From: an uncultured Clostridia bacterium
Lineage (GTDB): Bacteria; Bacillota; Clostridia; Oscillospirales; Acutalibacteraceae
NCBI GenBank assembly: GCA_937915775.1
Contig: CALGGQ010000391.1
Span: forward strand, 1 to 5,270
Length of the DNA stretch: 5,270 nt
Direction of reading: 5' to 3'
Below, piece after piece: positions 1-5,270 of the stretch. The notes under the pieces were generated by a model. It was given only the letters and a program-made list of their open reading frames with translations. It was not told where the DNA came from and searched no databases. Position 1 is the stretch's first letter. The number at the start of each line of letters is the position of its first letter. Position numbers and translations under genes: made by a program.

Positions 1-1125
1 CTTCATCGAGAAGGTAATGCTCTCATTGCGCTCACCGTTTTTATATTCGCCGTAGTCCACGATATCGGCAAGGAAAATCGTCTGCGCCACGAACATCGAG
101 GCAATACCCGTGGAGGATACCACGTACGCAAAATCAAGCGCCAGCGTGATTTTCAGCACCGGACCGAAGAGGTACATCAGCAAATAGCCCACGATAGTAG
201 CAATCAGCGAAATCTGATAAATTCGCTTTTTACTGAACCATTTGGAGAGAATCGGAATCACAAGCAGACCGAGCACGGAGCCGGCAGCGCCGATGGTCTG
301 GAACAGCGATTGCGCCTTCGGCTCACCGAGCACGTCGGAGAAATAGTAAACCGCCGTGCCGCTGGTTAAGTACCAGCCTGCATTGGAGAGCATCGCAAAC
401 AGCATAAATACCAGCAGCTGGTCGTTGCTCTTTAAAACGGTGAAAATCTTTTTAAAGGAAAACTTTGTCTTTTCGCCGTAAACGACGTTGCGTTCCTTGG
501 TGGAAAGGACGCAAATCAGTGCAAAGACAACCAGCAGAATGCCGAGAATGCCTGCCCAGCGGGAGAAGCCGCTGGCGCTATAGCCCTTGTCGGTTTTCAT
601 ACCGGTGGAGAGCATCGGCAGGATAATCGGGGTGGCAATCGTAATGATGCCCTGACCGAGACCGGAGAAGGTACGCGCCACGGTAGATACCATATTTCTG
701 TCCTTCGGGTCGCTCGTGAAGGAGGGTACCATCGACCAGTACGGAATATCTGCCATCGTGTTCGTCATACCCCAGAGGATGTACATCGCGCCGATGTAGA
801 TGTAAAGCGGCAGTCCGCTCATACCGAAGCCGGTGAACAGCAGGAACAGGACGATGCCGTTTGCAGCGGCGCCGATTAAAATCCACGGTCTGTATTTGCC
901 AAACTTTGTTCTTGTGTTGTCAACGATGGTGCCCATCATCGGGTCGTTAATGCCGTCCCAGATACGGGCAATCGGCGTCAGCAGGAGCAAAAACGCTTCC
1001 TTCAAACCAAGCACGGAGGACAGATAATAGCTGAGGAAGGAATAGAACATTCCGTAGCTCAAATCCAGCCCGACAGCACCGACGCCGTAAAAAATTTTTT
1101 CACGCCAAGTGGTTTTGTATTCCAT
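1..1125 (-). CDS. MelB-like sugar:cation symporter (GPH family, MFS), 3' end outside window
   Basis: Inner-membrane secondary transporter of the glycoside-pentoside-hexuronide:cation symporter family, which takes up a sugar or glycoside with Na+ or H+. The minus-strand frame is open from the ATG at 1125 to the window edge (375 codons, no stop), so roughly 80-100 C-terminal residues are missing compared with the usual ~460. Residues matching the cation and sugar sites of E. coli MelB are present: D21 in VGLDLSYG (MelB D19), D57 and D61 in ARIWDGINDP (D55, D59), D126 in WGMTNTMADIPYWS (D124), and K362 in ADIVDYGEYK (K377). Many hydrophobic segments fit a 12-helix MFS fold. The start is supported by a GGGAGG ribosome binding site at about 1132-1137 and a promoter at 1161-1189. 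The gene is divergent from mraZ, so it is not part of the division operon. The substrate cannot be read from the sequence; the family call is strong. Confidence 0.93.
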   Translation of the reverse strand, partial: MEYKTTWREKIFYGVGAVGLDLSYGMFYSFLSYYLSSVLGLKEAFLLLLTPIARIWDGINDPMMGTIVDNTRTKFGKYRPWILIGAAANGIVLFLLFTGFGMSGLPLYIYIGAMYILWGMTNTMADIPYWSMVPSFTSDPKDRNMVSTVARTFSGLGQGIITIATPIILPMLSTGMKTDKGYSASGFSRWAGILGILLVVFALICVLSTKERNVVYGEKTKFSFKKIFTVLKSNDQLLVFMLFAMLSNAGWYLTSGTAVYYFSDVLGEPKAQSLFQTIGAAGSVLGLLVIPILSKWFSKKRIYQISLIATIVGYLLMYLFGPVLKITLALDFAYVVSSTGIASMFVAQTIFLADIVDYGEYKNGERNESITFSMK

Positions 1126-1160
1126 AACAAACCTCCCAGATATATTAAGTGTTCAAGGGC

Positions 1161-1189
1161 ATTATACCACACATTGTGATGCTTGACAA
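1161..1189 (-). promoter_or_regulatory. Sigma-A promoter of the symporter gene
   Basis: Read on the minus strand, a TTGTCA -35 (1189-1184) is followed by a 17-bp spacer and a perfect TATAAT -10 (1166-1161), with TG one base upstream of the -10 (extended -10). Transcription would start near 1154, giving a leader of about 30 nt before the ATG at 1125. The spacer holds a small palindrome, CACA-T-TGTG (1170-1178), that could be a regulator site. No experimental support; the call rests on match and position. Confidence 0.75.
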
Positions 1190-1251
1190 TTTTTTTAAAA
1201 ATTACAAAAGGATGACAATTCTTTACAATTCATTTCGGCGAAAATATTTCC

Positions 1252-1280
1252 TTGACAATGGGGATTTGTCCTTATATAAT
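1252..1280 (+). promoter_or_regulatory. Consensus sigma-A promoter of the mraZ (dcw) operon
   Basis: TTGACA (1252-1257), a 17-bp spacer and TATAAT (1275-1280): both boxes and the spacing match the housekeeping consensus exactly. Transcription would begin near 1287, leaving a leader of about 64 nt before the mraZ ATG. A full-consensus promoter suggests strong basal transcription that would need a repressor such as MraZ to limit it; that regulatory step is inferred from known MraZ behaviour. Confidence 0.85.
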
Positions 1281-1288
1281 ATAAGCAA

Positions 1289-1325
1289 GTGGTGGAAAAT
1301 CCCATAAAAATTAATATAAATCCCA
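1289..1325 (+). promoter_or_regulatory. Possible MraZ operator region
   Basis: Just downstream of the predicted transcription start lie GTGGTGG (1289-1295) and two copies of AAATCCCA (1297-1304 and 1318-1325) set exactly 21 bp apart, which read as TGGGATTT on the other strand. MraZ proteins are known to autoregulate by binding G-rich GTGG/TGGG direct repeats upstream of mraZ. The motif content and place fit such a site, but the half-sites are not the evenly spaced same-strand series described for well-studied MraZ boxes, so this is tentative. Confidence 0.4.
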
Positions 1326-1350
1326 CAAATTTTCAGGAAAGGAGAGGCAT

Positions 1351-1788
1351 ATGGAAGAATTATTCGTCAGCCATAAGGCGTATAAGATTGATGCAAAGGG
1401 CAGAATTTCCATTCCCGCGAATATGAGGGAAGGGCTCGGCAACGTATTCGTTGCGTCGCGCGGCGCCGGAAAATGCCTCGCCTTATACCCGATGGAACAG
1501 TGGAACAAATTCATGCAGAGCATTTTGGAAAAGGTTCCCCAGAGCGACAGAAAAAAGCTGCAGGTTTATTTTTCTGCCAATGCGGACAAGCTTAGTCTTG
1601 ACGGACAGGGCAGGGTGCTGCTCAACGATGATTTGAGAAAGCAGGTTAACCTGTTCGGCGAATCACAGGCGGAAATCTTCGGCAATAACGACCATATTGA
1701 AATCTGGAACTGCGCACTCTTCAAACAAGAGCTTGAGAGCATCGATGAGATGGAGGTTGTGGCTATCCTTGACAAATATGAAATTTAA
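1351..1788 (+). CDS. mraZ: Transcriptional regulator MraZ
   Basis: DNA-binding regulator that opens the division and cell wall cluster and represses its own operon in species studied. The 145-residue product has the normal family length and contains the two SpoVT/AbrB-like half-domains, each with the DxxxR signature: D14-A-K-G-R18 in the first and D84-G-Q-G-R88 in the second. The N-terminal segment with H8, Y11 and I13 before DAKGRISIPA is typical. MraZ forms a ring-shaped oligomer and sits on the nucleoid. The ATG at 1351 is preceded by a strong purine-rich ribosome binding site (GGAAAGGAGAGG, 1337-1348 region). The stop codon overlaps the start of rsmH by 11 bp, so the two are co-transcribed and probably translationally coupled. 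Driven by the promoter at 1252-1280. Confidence 0.96.
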   Translation: MEELFVSHKAYKIDAKGRISIPANMREGLGNVFVASRGAGKCLALYPMEQWNKFMQSILEKVPQSDRKKLQVYFSANADKLSLDGQGRVLLNDDLRKQVNLFGESQAEIFGNNDHIEIWNCALFKQELESIDEMEVVAILDKYEI

Positions 1789-2692
1789 CCACAAAAGTGT
1801 TTTGTTTGACGAGGCGATTGCTTCACTGAATATCAACGAAAACAAAATTATAGCTGACGGTACGGCGGGCGGCGGCGGTCATTCCCGCGAAATCGCTAAA
1901 AGAGCGAAACGGCTGATTGCTATCGACCAGGACCCTGATGCCATCAGCGTGCTGCACGAACGGCTTGACGGTTTTGACAACGTCACCATCGTGCAGGATA
2001 ACTTTGAAAACATTCAGACTATTATTAAAGACCTCGGTCTGAACGGCATTGACGGAATGCTGCTTGACCTCGGCGTCAGCTCTTTCCAGCTGGATACGGC
2101 AGAGCGAGGCTTTTCTTATCACCAAAATGCGCCGCTGGATATGCGCATGAGCAAAAACGGAATGAGCGCCGCCGACGTAGTGAACACCTACAGCGAGGAA
2201 GCGCTGGCAGATATTCTGTTCCGCTACGGTGAGGAAAAGTTTGCCAGACGGATTGCGGCTAATATGGTAGCCGCAAGGCAGAATAAGCCGATTGAAACCA
2301 CCTTTGACTTGGTGGAGATTATCAAGCAGTCCTATCCCCAGAAAGCGATGCGCGATTCCCATCCGGCAAGAAAGACCTTTCAGGCAATCCGTATTGAGGT
2401 AAACGCTGAATTGGACAGGCTGGAACGCACCTTGACGGCGGCAATGGAATGCCTGAACAGCGGCGGCAGGTTATCCGTCATCACCTTCCATTCCTTAGAG
2501 GACAGAATGGTGAAGGAAACCTTTGCCCGCTGGGCAAATCCGTGTACCTGCCCGAAGGAATTCCCAGTCTGCGTCTGCGGCAAAAAGCCGCTCGGCACAA
2601 TGCCGTTTAAGTTTAAAGCGCCGACGGAAGCAGAGCTTGAAGAAAATCCGAGAGCCCGCTCATCGCGTCTGCGCTGCTTTGAAAAATACTGA
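1778..2692 (+). CDS. rsmH: 16S rRNA (cytosine-1402-N4)-methyltransferase RsmH (MraW)
   Basis: Cytoplasmic S-adenosylmethionine-dependent enzyme that methylates N4 of C1402 in the decoding centre of 16S rRNA. The 304-residue product is full length. Visible motifs: SAM-binding DGTAGGGGHS (27-36), acidic ribose-binding stretch IAIDQDPDA (47-55), LLDLGVSS (95-102), RGFSY and PLDMRM (110-124), RKTFQAIRIEVN (198-209), FHSLEDR (H238-D242) and the C-terminal PRARSSRLR segment. Four cysteines in CTC...CVC (256, 258, 265, 267) near the C-terminus are common in Firmicute homologues. The frame is open from an earlier ATG at 1697, but the family's N-terminus begins at MKFNHKSVL, so 1778 is chosen. It overlaps mraZ by 11 bp; the nearest GGAGG (1752-1756) is 21 nt upstream, which points to translational coupling. 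Confidence 0.96.
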   Translation: MKFNHKSVLFDEAIASLNINENKIIADGTAGGGGHSREIAKRAKRLIAIDQDPDAISVLHERLDGFDNVTIVQDNFENIQTIIKDLGLNGIDGMLLDLGVSSFQLDTAERGFSYHQNAPLDMRMSKNGMSAADVVNTYSEEALADILFRYGEEKFARRIAANMVAARQNKPIETTFDLVEIIKQSYPQKAMRDSHPARKTFQAIRIEVNAELDRLERTLTAAMECLNSGGRLSVITFHSLEDRMVKETFARWANPCTCPKEFPVCVCGKKPLGTMPFKFKAPTEAELEENPRARSSRLRCFEKY

Positions 2693-2741
2693 GAACAGGG
2701 TGATGACCTGTGATACAAACTGATGAAAGGAGAGCGAGAAT

Positions 2742-3302
2742 ATGACGAATACCAATGATTTCAGACGTTATTCCTATCAGAACGATCCGACAACGCTGAT
2801 TAATTCATTTTCCTATACCCGTGGCTCACAGGCACCGAAGGTGCAGCCGCAGCCGAGAGAACGCGAACGCGACTTAAAGGTCAGACAGGGCAAGGGCGTA
2901 AAAAGCCGTGCAGAACTGCAGAGCGAACAGAAGGCAGCGCGCGCCTTTATGCTCAGAATTGCCGCCTGCGCCGTTATCTGTTTTTTGATGATTGGTCTTG
3001 TTATCAACTCTCTTGCCGTAAAAAATCAGCTGACGCGCCAGATCGCCCGTCAGGAAACGGCAATTGCTAACGCTGAAAGTGAATACATTTCTCTGCAAAG
3101 TCAGCTCAACGCTCTTGTATCCATCAGTATGATTGACCAGTATGCCGTTGAAAAGCTGGGGATGACTAAAGTAAGGTCAAACCAGATTCAGTATATGGAC
3201 GTGAGCGAATTCAAGGCGCAGAGAGAAAAGGCGCTTTCCGAACAGAAAAATGTTGATGCAGGCGTCAAGAACCTGCAGAAGGACTTACAAGGTCATAATT
3301 AA
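2742..3302 (+). CDS. ftsL: FtsL-like divisome protein (single-span, coiled coil)
   Basis: Septum-formation protein of the FtsL/DivIC type, which pairs with its partners in the membrane to activate septal peptidoglycan synthesis by FtsW and a class B PBP. The 186-residue product has a long cytoplasmic N-terminus with a charged stretch (RERERDLKVR, 39-48), one membrane helix at about 69-93, then a heptad-like coiled coil (about 94-124) and the typical tail motif YAVEKLGMTKV (about 133-143). It ends in a charged extension of about 30 residues. Sequence identity in this family is low, so the call relies on topology, the tail motif and its place between rsmH and a class B PBP gene. The start has a clear AAAGGAG ribosome binding site (2726-2732). 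It lies 49 bp after rsmH in the same operon. The long cytoplasmic part makes it larger than E. coli FtsL (about 120 residues). Confidence 0.82.
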   Translation: MTNTNDFRRYSYQNDPTTLINSFSYTRGSQAPKVQPQPRERERDLKVRQGKGVKSRAELQSEQKAARAFMLRIAACAVICFLMIGLVINSLAVKNQLTRQIARQETAIANAESEYISLQSQLNALVSISMIDQYAVEKLGMTKVRSNQIQYMDVSEFKAQREKALSEQKNVDAGVKNLQKDLQGHN

Positions 3303-3326
3303 TTTTAATACGCGTAAGTATATTAT

Positions 3327-3359
3327 GAGAGTTCGCCGGAGTCTTTTCGGCAAACTCTC
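3327..3359 (+). terminator. Hairpin between ftsL and the PBP gene (attenuator or processing element, no U tract)
   Basis: A 12-bp stem pairs GAGAGTTCGCCG (3327-3338) with CGGCAAACTCTC (3348-3359) across a 9-nt loop, with a single C-A mismatch. It sits in the 107-bp gap after ftsL. The bases that follow (TAATGTGCTATTT) do not form a U run, so it is at best a weak intrinsic terminator. It may instead attenuate read-through or protect mRNA ends between ftsL and the PBP gene. The pairing is seen directly; the function is inference. Confidence 0.5.
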
Positions 3360-3409
3360 TAATGTGCTATTTATAGGGTAGTGGATACCAACATAAAAGA
3401 GGTGCAGCG

Positions 3410-5149
3410 ATGAAGAAAAACACAAAAAAAGGCGTGCTCAGACGAATGCTGATACTGCTGGTGGCAGTGGTATTTTTGTTTGCGCTGGATGCATTCCGCA
3501 TTCTGTATCTTCAGGCGGCACGCGGCGATGAGCTCTCCGCTAAGGCGGAATCGCAGCAGCTCTATGATACCGAGGTCAGCGCTATGCGCGGCACGATTTT
3601 AGACGCTGAGGGCAACGTGCTGGCACAGTCGGCGACGGTGTGGAATATCTTTTTGGACCCTGCAAATATTAAGGATGAGACAACGCGAACCTTTGTTGTG
3701 GATAATCTCGCACAGATACTAAGCTTTGACGAGGAGCAAAAGGCGGAGCTGCTGGAAAAATCCCAAAAAGAAACCCGCTACGTTGTCATTGCAGAAAAAA
3801 TAGAAAACGACCTCAAGGAAAAAATCACCGCATTTATGGCGGATAAGGAGAATAAAAAATACAAGCTGTCCACCATTATCGGCACAGAGCAGACCACCAG
3901 AAGATATTATCCCTACGGTTCATTCGCTTCCGCTGTTCTTGGTTTTGTCGGCGGCGATAATCAGGGACTCAGCGGCATAGAATCCTACTATGATGAGGAA
4001 CTGACCGGCACGAACGGCAGAATTATTACGGTTAAGGATTCGATGGGCAACAAGCTCCCGACGGATTATGAAACTTCAATTGAGCCGACGGACGGTCATA
4101 CGCTGGTACTGACGCTGAATCCAACCATTCAGTATTATCTGGAAAAGGGCTTGCGCTCCACCCTTGAGGAATATAACGCAAAGGGTGCTTACGGCATCGT
4201 GATGGATTGCAACACCGGCGCCATTCTTGCCAACAGCTCGCTGCCCGATTTTGATTGCAACGAGCCGTATAAAATCACTTACGAAAAAACACAAAAGGCG
4301 CTTGACGCCATTGAAAACACAGAGGAAAAAACGCAGGCACAGAGCCTTGCTATTCAAAACCAGTGGCGTAACTTTACAGTGTCCGATACCTATGTACCCG
4401 GCTCTGTATTCAAAACCTTTATGGCAAGCGCTGCACTGGAGGAAAACGTCGTCACGCTGGACACCTCCTACACCTGCACCGGTCAGATTCAGGTAGCGGA
4501 CCACACGATGCGATGCCACTATCATCCCGGTCACGGCACGCAGAATTTAACGCAGGGGCTTGAAAATTCCTGTAACCCGTTCTTTATCACCATCGGTCAG
4601 CGGATGGGCGTGCATACTTATTTTAAGTATTTTGATGCGTTCGGCTTTACGCAGAAAACCAATATTGACTTACCCGGTGAAGCGAATTCCCAGTATGTGA
4701 AGGAAGAGAAGTACGGTATCGTTGAGCTTTCCTCCGCTTCCTTCGGTCAGACGAACTCCTTAACCCCGATTCAGGTCTGCACCGGCATCTGCGCCATTGC
4801 CAACGGCGGCACTGGGGCCAATAATGCTGCCACCGCACGATACTATCTCGGAGCAAACAATGCTTCTAACCTGAATGCCGGCACGATTCCCGCCGCCCGG
4901 CTGCCCTTCAAGGTCGCCTACGGTTCCGTGAGCGTCAATTCCAGTCCAAGCGCTTACCTTGACTATTCCAGCGCAGGCTTCACGGCAGTTCCGTATGTTC
5001 TGATCAACTATTCGACCACCAGCGCCAACTGGACAGGAACGGCTGGGGCGATCAAAGTACACACCAAAACAACTTCTGGAGCCTATGCGACGGTTGGCGG
5101 TTCCTATGGAACACTGAGAGAAGCAGATTGGATCGCCGTGGGAATATAA
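3410..5149 (+). CDS. Chimeric frame: class B penicillin-binding protein (SpoVD/PBP2/FtsI type) joined in frame to a phage tail-fibre C-terminus
   Basis: Residues 1-467 are a class B penicillin-binding protein, the membrane-anchored transpeptidase that cross-links septal or spore-cortex peptidoglycan. Order seen: a signal-anchor helix (about 13-29), the dimerisation-domain motif MRGTILDAEGNVLA (59-72), further dimer domain including YYPYGSFASAVLGFVG, then the transpeptidase domain with SxxK S332-V-F-K335 and SxN S387-C388-N389, and the ASFGQTNSLTPIQ segment ending at IANGG (463-467). From about residue 464 the chain becomes a tail fibre (ANGGTGANNAATAR...DWIAVGI). The KTG motif, expected roughly 100 residues further on, is absent, so the product should not be an active transpeptidase. 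The start at 3410 has AAGAGGTG (about 3397-3404) upstream. Position after ftsL fits spoVD or ftsI; sequence alone does not separate them. The join is more likely an assembly chimera or illegitimate recombination than a working fusion. Confidence 0.9.
   Translation: MKKNTKKGVLRRMLILLVAVVFLFALDAFRILYLQAARGDELSAKAESQQLYDTEVSAMRGTILDAEGNVLAQSATVWNIFLDPANIKDETTRTFVVDNLAQILSFDEEQKAELLEKSQKETRYVVIAEKIENDLKEKITAFMADKENKKYKLSTIIGTEQTTRRYYPYGSFASAVLGFVGGDNQGLSGIESYYDEELTGTNGRIITVKDSMGNKLPTDYETSIEPTDGHTLVLTLNPTIQYYLEKGLRSTLEEYNAKGAYGIVMDCNTGAILANSSLPDFDCNEPYKITYEKTQKALDAIENTEEKTQAQSLAIQNQWRNFTVSDTYVPGSVFKTFMASAALEENVVTLDTSYTCTGQIQVADHTMRCHYHPGHGTQNLTQGLENSCNPFFITIGQRMGVHTYFKYFDAFGFTQKTNIDLPGEANSQYVKEEKYGIVELSSASFGQTNSLTPIQVCTGICAIANGGTGANNAATARYYLGANNASNLNAGTIPAARLPFKVAYGSVSVNSSPSAYLDYSSAGFTAVPYVLINYSTTSANWTGTAGAIKVHTKTTSGAYATVGGSYGTLREADWIAVGI
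4796..4819 (+). other. Micro-homology junction between dcw locus and phage sequence
   Basis: Codons 463-470 encode I-A-N-G-G-T-G-A. Class B PBPs normally continue from 'IANGG' with a K/E-L-M-x-P-Y-type segment toward the KTG motif; phage tail fibres contain repeats of the form ANGGTGA(T/N)xAxAR. The stretch GCCAACGGCGG is therefore plausible in both genes and in the same frame, and the exact crossover cannot be placed more closely than about 4796-4816. Upstream everything is dcw; downstream everything is phage. Confidence 0.85.
4817..5149 (+). pseudogene. Phage tail-fibre (receptor-binding) C-terminal fragment
   Basis: About 110 residues at the end of the chimeric frame. They begin with the fibre-type repeat (GG)TGANNAATARYYLGANNASNLNAGTIPAARLP, characteristic of siphovirus and myovirus tail or side fibres. 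A compact beta-rich tip follows (YLDYSSAGFTAVPYVLINYSTTSANW...), ending in DWIAVGI. The tip resembles the gp53-like or H-type-lectin-like receptor-binding domains that close many fibre proteins with a W-I-A-x-G motif; that match is from recognition, not a search. The fibre's N-terminal shaft and baseplate-binding part are not in the window, so this is a fragment. It is followed by a terminator and a holin-like gene, the usual tail-to-lysis order in temperate phages of Bacillota. Confidence 0.82.
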
Positions 5150-5162
5150 ATCAATGAGAGAT

Positions 5163-5192
5163 AAAAGGGCTGTGGAATCGCAGCTTTTTTGT
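5163..5192 (+). terminator. Rho-independent terminator after the tail-fibre frame
   Basis: Stem GCTGTG (5169-5174) pairs with CGCAGC (5179-5184) across a GAAT loop, with one G-U pair. It is followed by six T residues (5185-5190), which can extend the stem with the upstream AAAA (5163-5166). It begins 14 bp after the fibre stop codon and would end the tail transcript before the lysis gene. Confidence 0.8.
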
Positions 5193-5221
5193 AAAAAGAA
5201 CTTCAAAAGGAGGAATGTGGA

Positions 5222-5270
5222 ATGCGTGATTTTTCGATTGACTTGCTTTGGGCTAAGATCCAGACCGCCT
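5222..5270 (+). CDS. Probable phage holin, N-terminal 16 residues only
   Basis: The ATG at 5222 follows a strong AAAAGGAGG ribosome binding site (5205-5213, 8-nt spacing) and opens MRDFSIDLLWAKIQTA before the window ends. An earlier ATG at 5215 hits a stop after four codons and is ruled out. The peptide resembles the N-terminus of the small toxin-secretion/lysis holins of Firmicute phages, in which a short amphipathic start leads into a first membrane helix. The position right after a tail-fibre gene and terminator supports this. Sixteen residues are too few for a firm family call. Confidence 0.5.
   Translation, partial: MRDFSIDLLWAKIQTA

Noticed and set aside
578..886. Minus-strand frame of 102 residues
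   Set aside because: It overlaps the MelB-like symporter in another frame and has no transporter or other recognisable content; the symporter frame carries all the family motifs.
1697..1777. Earlier ATG extending rsmH by 27 residues
   Set aside because: The extra residues lie wholly within mraZ in another frame, do not resemble RsmH N-termini, and the family begins at the MKFNHKSVL equivalent.
1823..2362. Minus-strand frame of 179 residues opposite rsmH
   Set aside because: A shadow of the rsmH coding sequence; no ribosome binding site and no recognisable motifs.
4076..4534. Minus-strand frame of 152 residues opposite the PBP gene
   Set aside because: A shadow of the PBP frame, which holds the SxxK motif in this stretch; no independent support.
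4796..4819. Prophage attachment site within the PBP gene
   Set aside because: The phage side of the junction is the middle of a fibre gene, with no integrase, no duplicated core in view, and late genes directly at the break.
5066..5080. K-T-T-S-G (553-557) in the fibre part as a replacement for the PBP KTG motif
   Set aside because: It lies inside the beta-rich fibre tip, lacks PBP flanking sequence, and is not KTG or KSG; the resemblance is chance.
4817..5149. Diversity-generating retroelement variable region at the fibre end
   Set aside because: No second similar copy (template repeat) and no reverse transcriptase in the window; the end does not look like the C-type lectin variable regions of such systems.

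Overview
The window reads as a piece of a Clostridia-type (Bacillota) chromosome of medium GC, probably a gut Oscillospiraceae/Ruminococcaceae-like lineage. This assignment is inferred from three things: strong AGGAGG-type ribosome binding sites, the mraZ-rsmH-ftsL-PBP gene order, and the protein sequences themselves. No species can be named from the sequence alone.

Layout. Positions 1-1125 (minus strand) hold the N-terminal 375 residues of a MelB-like sugar:cation symporter whose 3' end lies outside the window. Positions 1126-1350 form a divergent regulatory region with a clear sigma-A promoter on each strand and several short repeats. Positions 1351-4810 (plus strand) are the start of a division and cell wall (dcw) cluster: mraZ (regulator), rsmH (16S rRNA methyltransferase), an ftsL-like divisome gene, and the first ~467 residues of a class B penicillin-binding protein (SpoVD/PBP2/FtsI type). 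A hairpin sits between ftsL and the PBP gene. In a normal cluster the PBP gene would finish its transpeptidase domain and be followed by genes such as mraY, murD, ftsW and murG.

Instead, at about 4796-4819 the PBP reading frame passes, without a stop or frameshift, into the C-terminal ~110 residues of a phage tail-fibre protein. That is followed by a rho-independent terminator (5163-5192) and the start of a probable phage holin gene (5222 onward). The PBP has its SxxK (S332/K335) and SxN (S387-C388-N389) motifs but lacks the KTG motif.

The switch falls on the peptide I-A-N-G-G, which is natural in both families: class B PBPs carry it after the 'SLTPIQ' segment, and phage fibres carry 'ANGGTGA' repeats. 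The junction is therefore a micro-homology. The simplest reading is a chimeric assembly join or an illegitimate recombination between a dcw locus and a prophage, rather than a functional fusion. This junction is the main point of interest; the rest is an ordinary dcw locus with a well-formed divergent promoter region.
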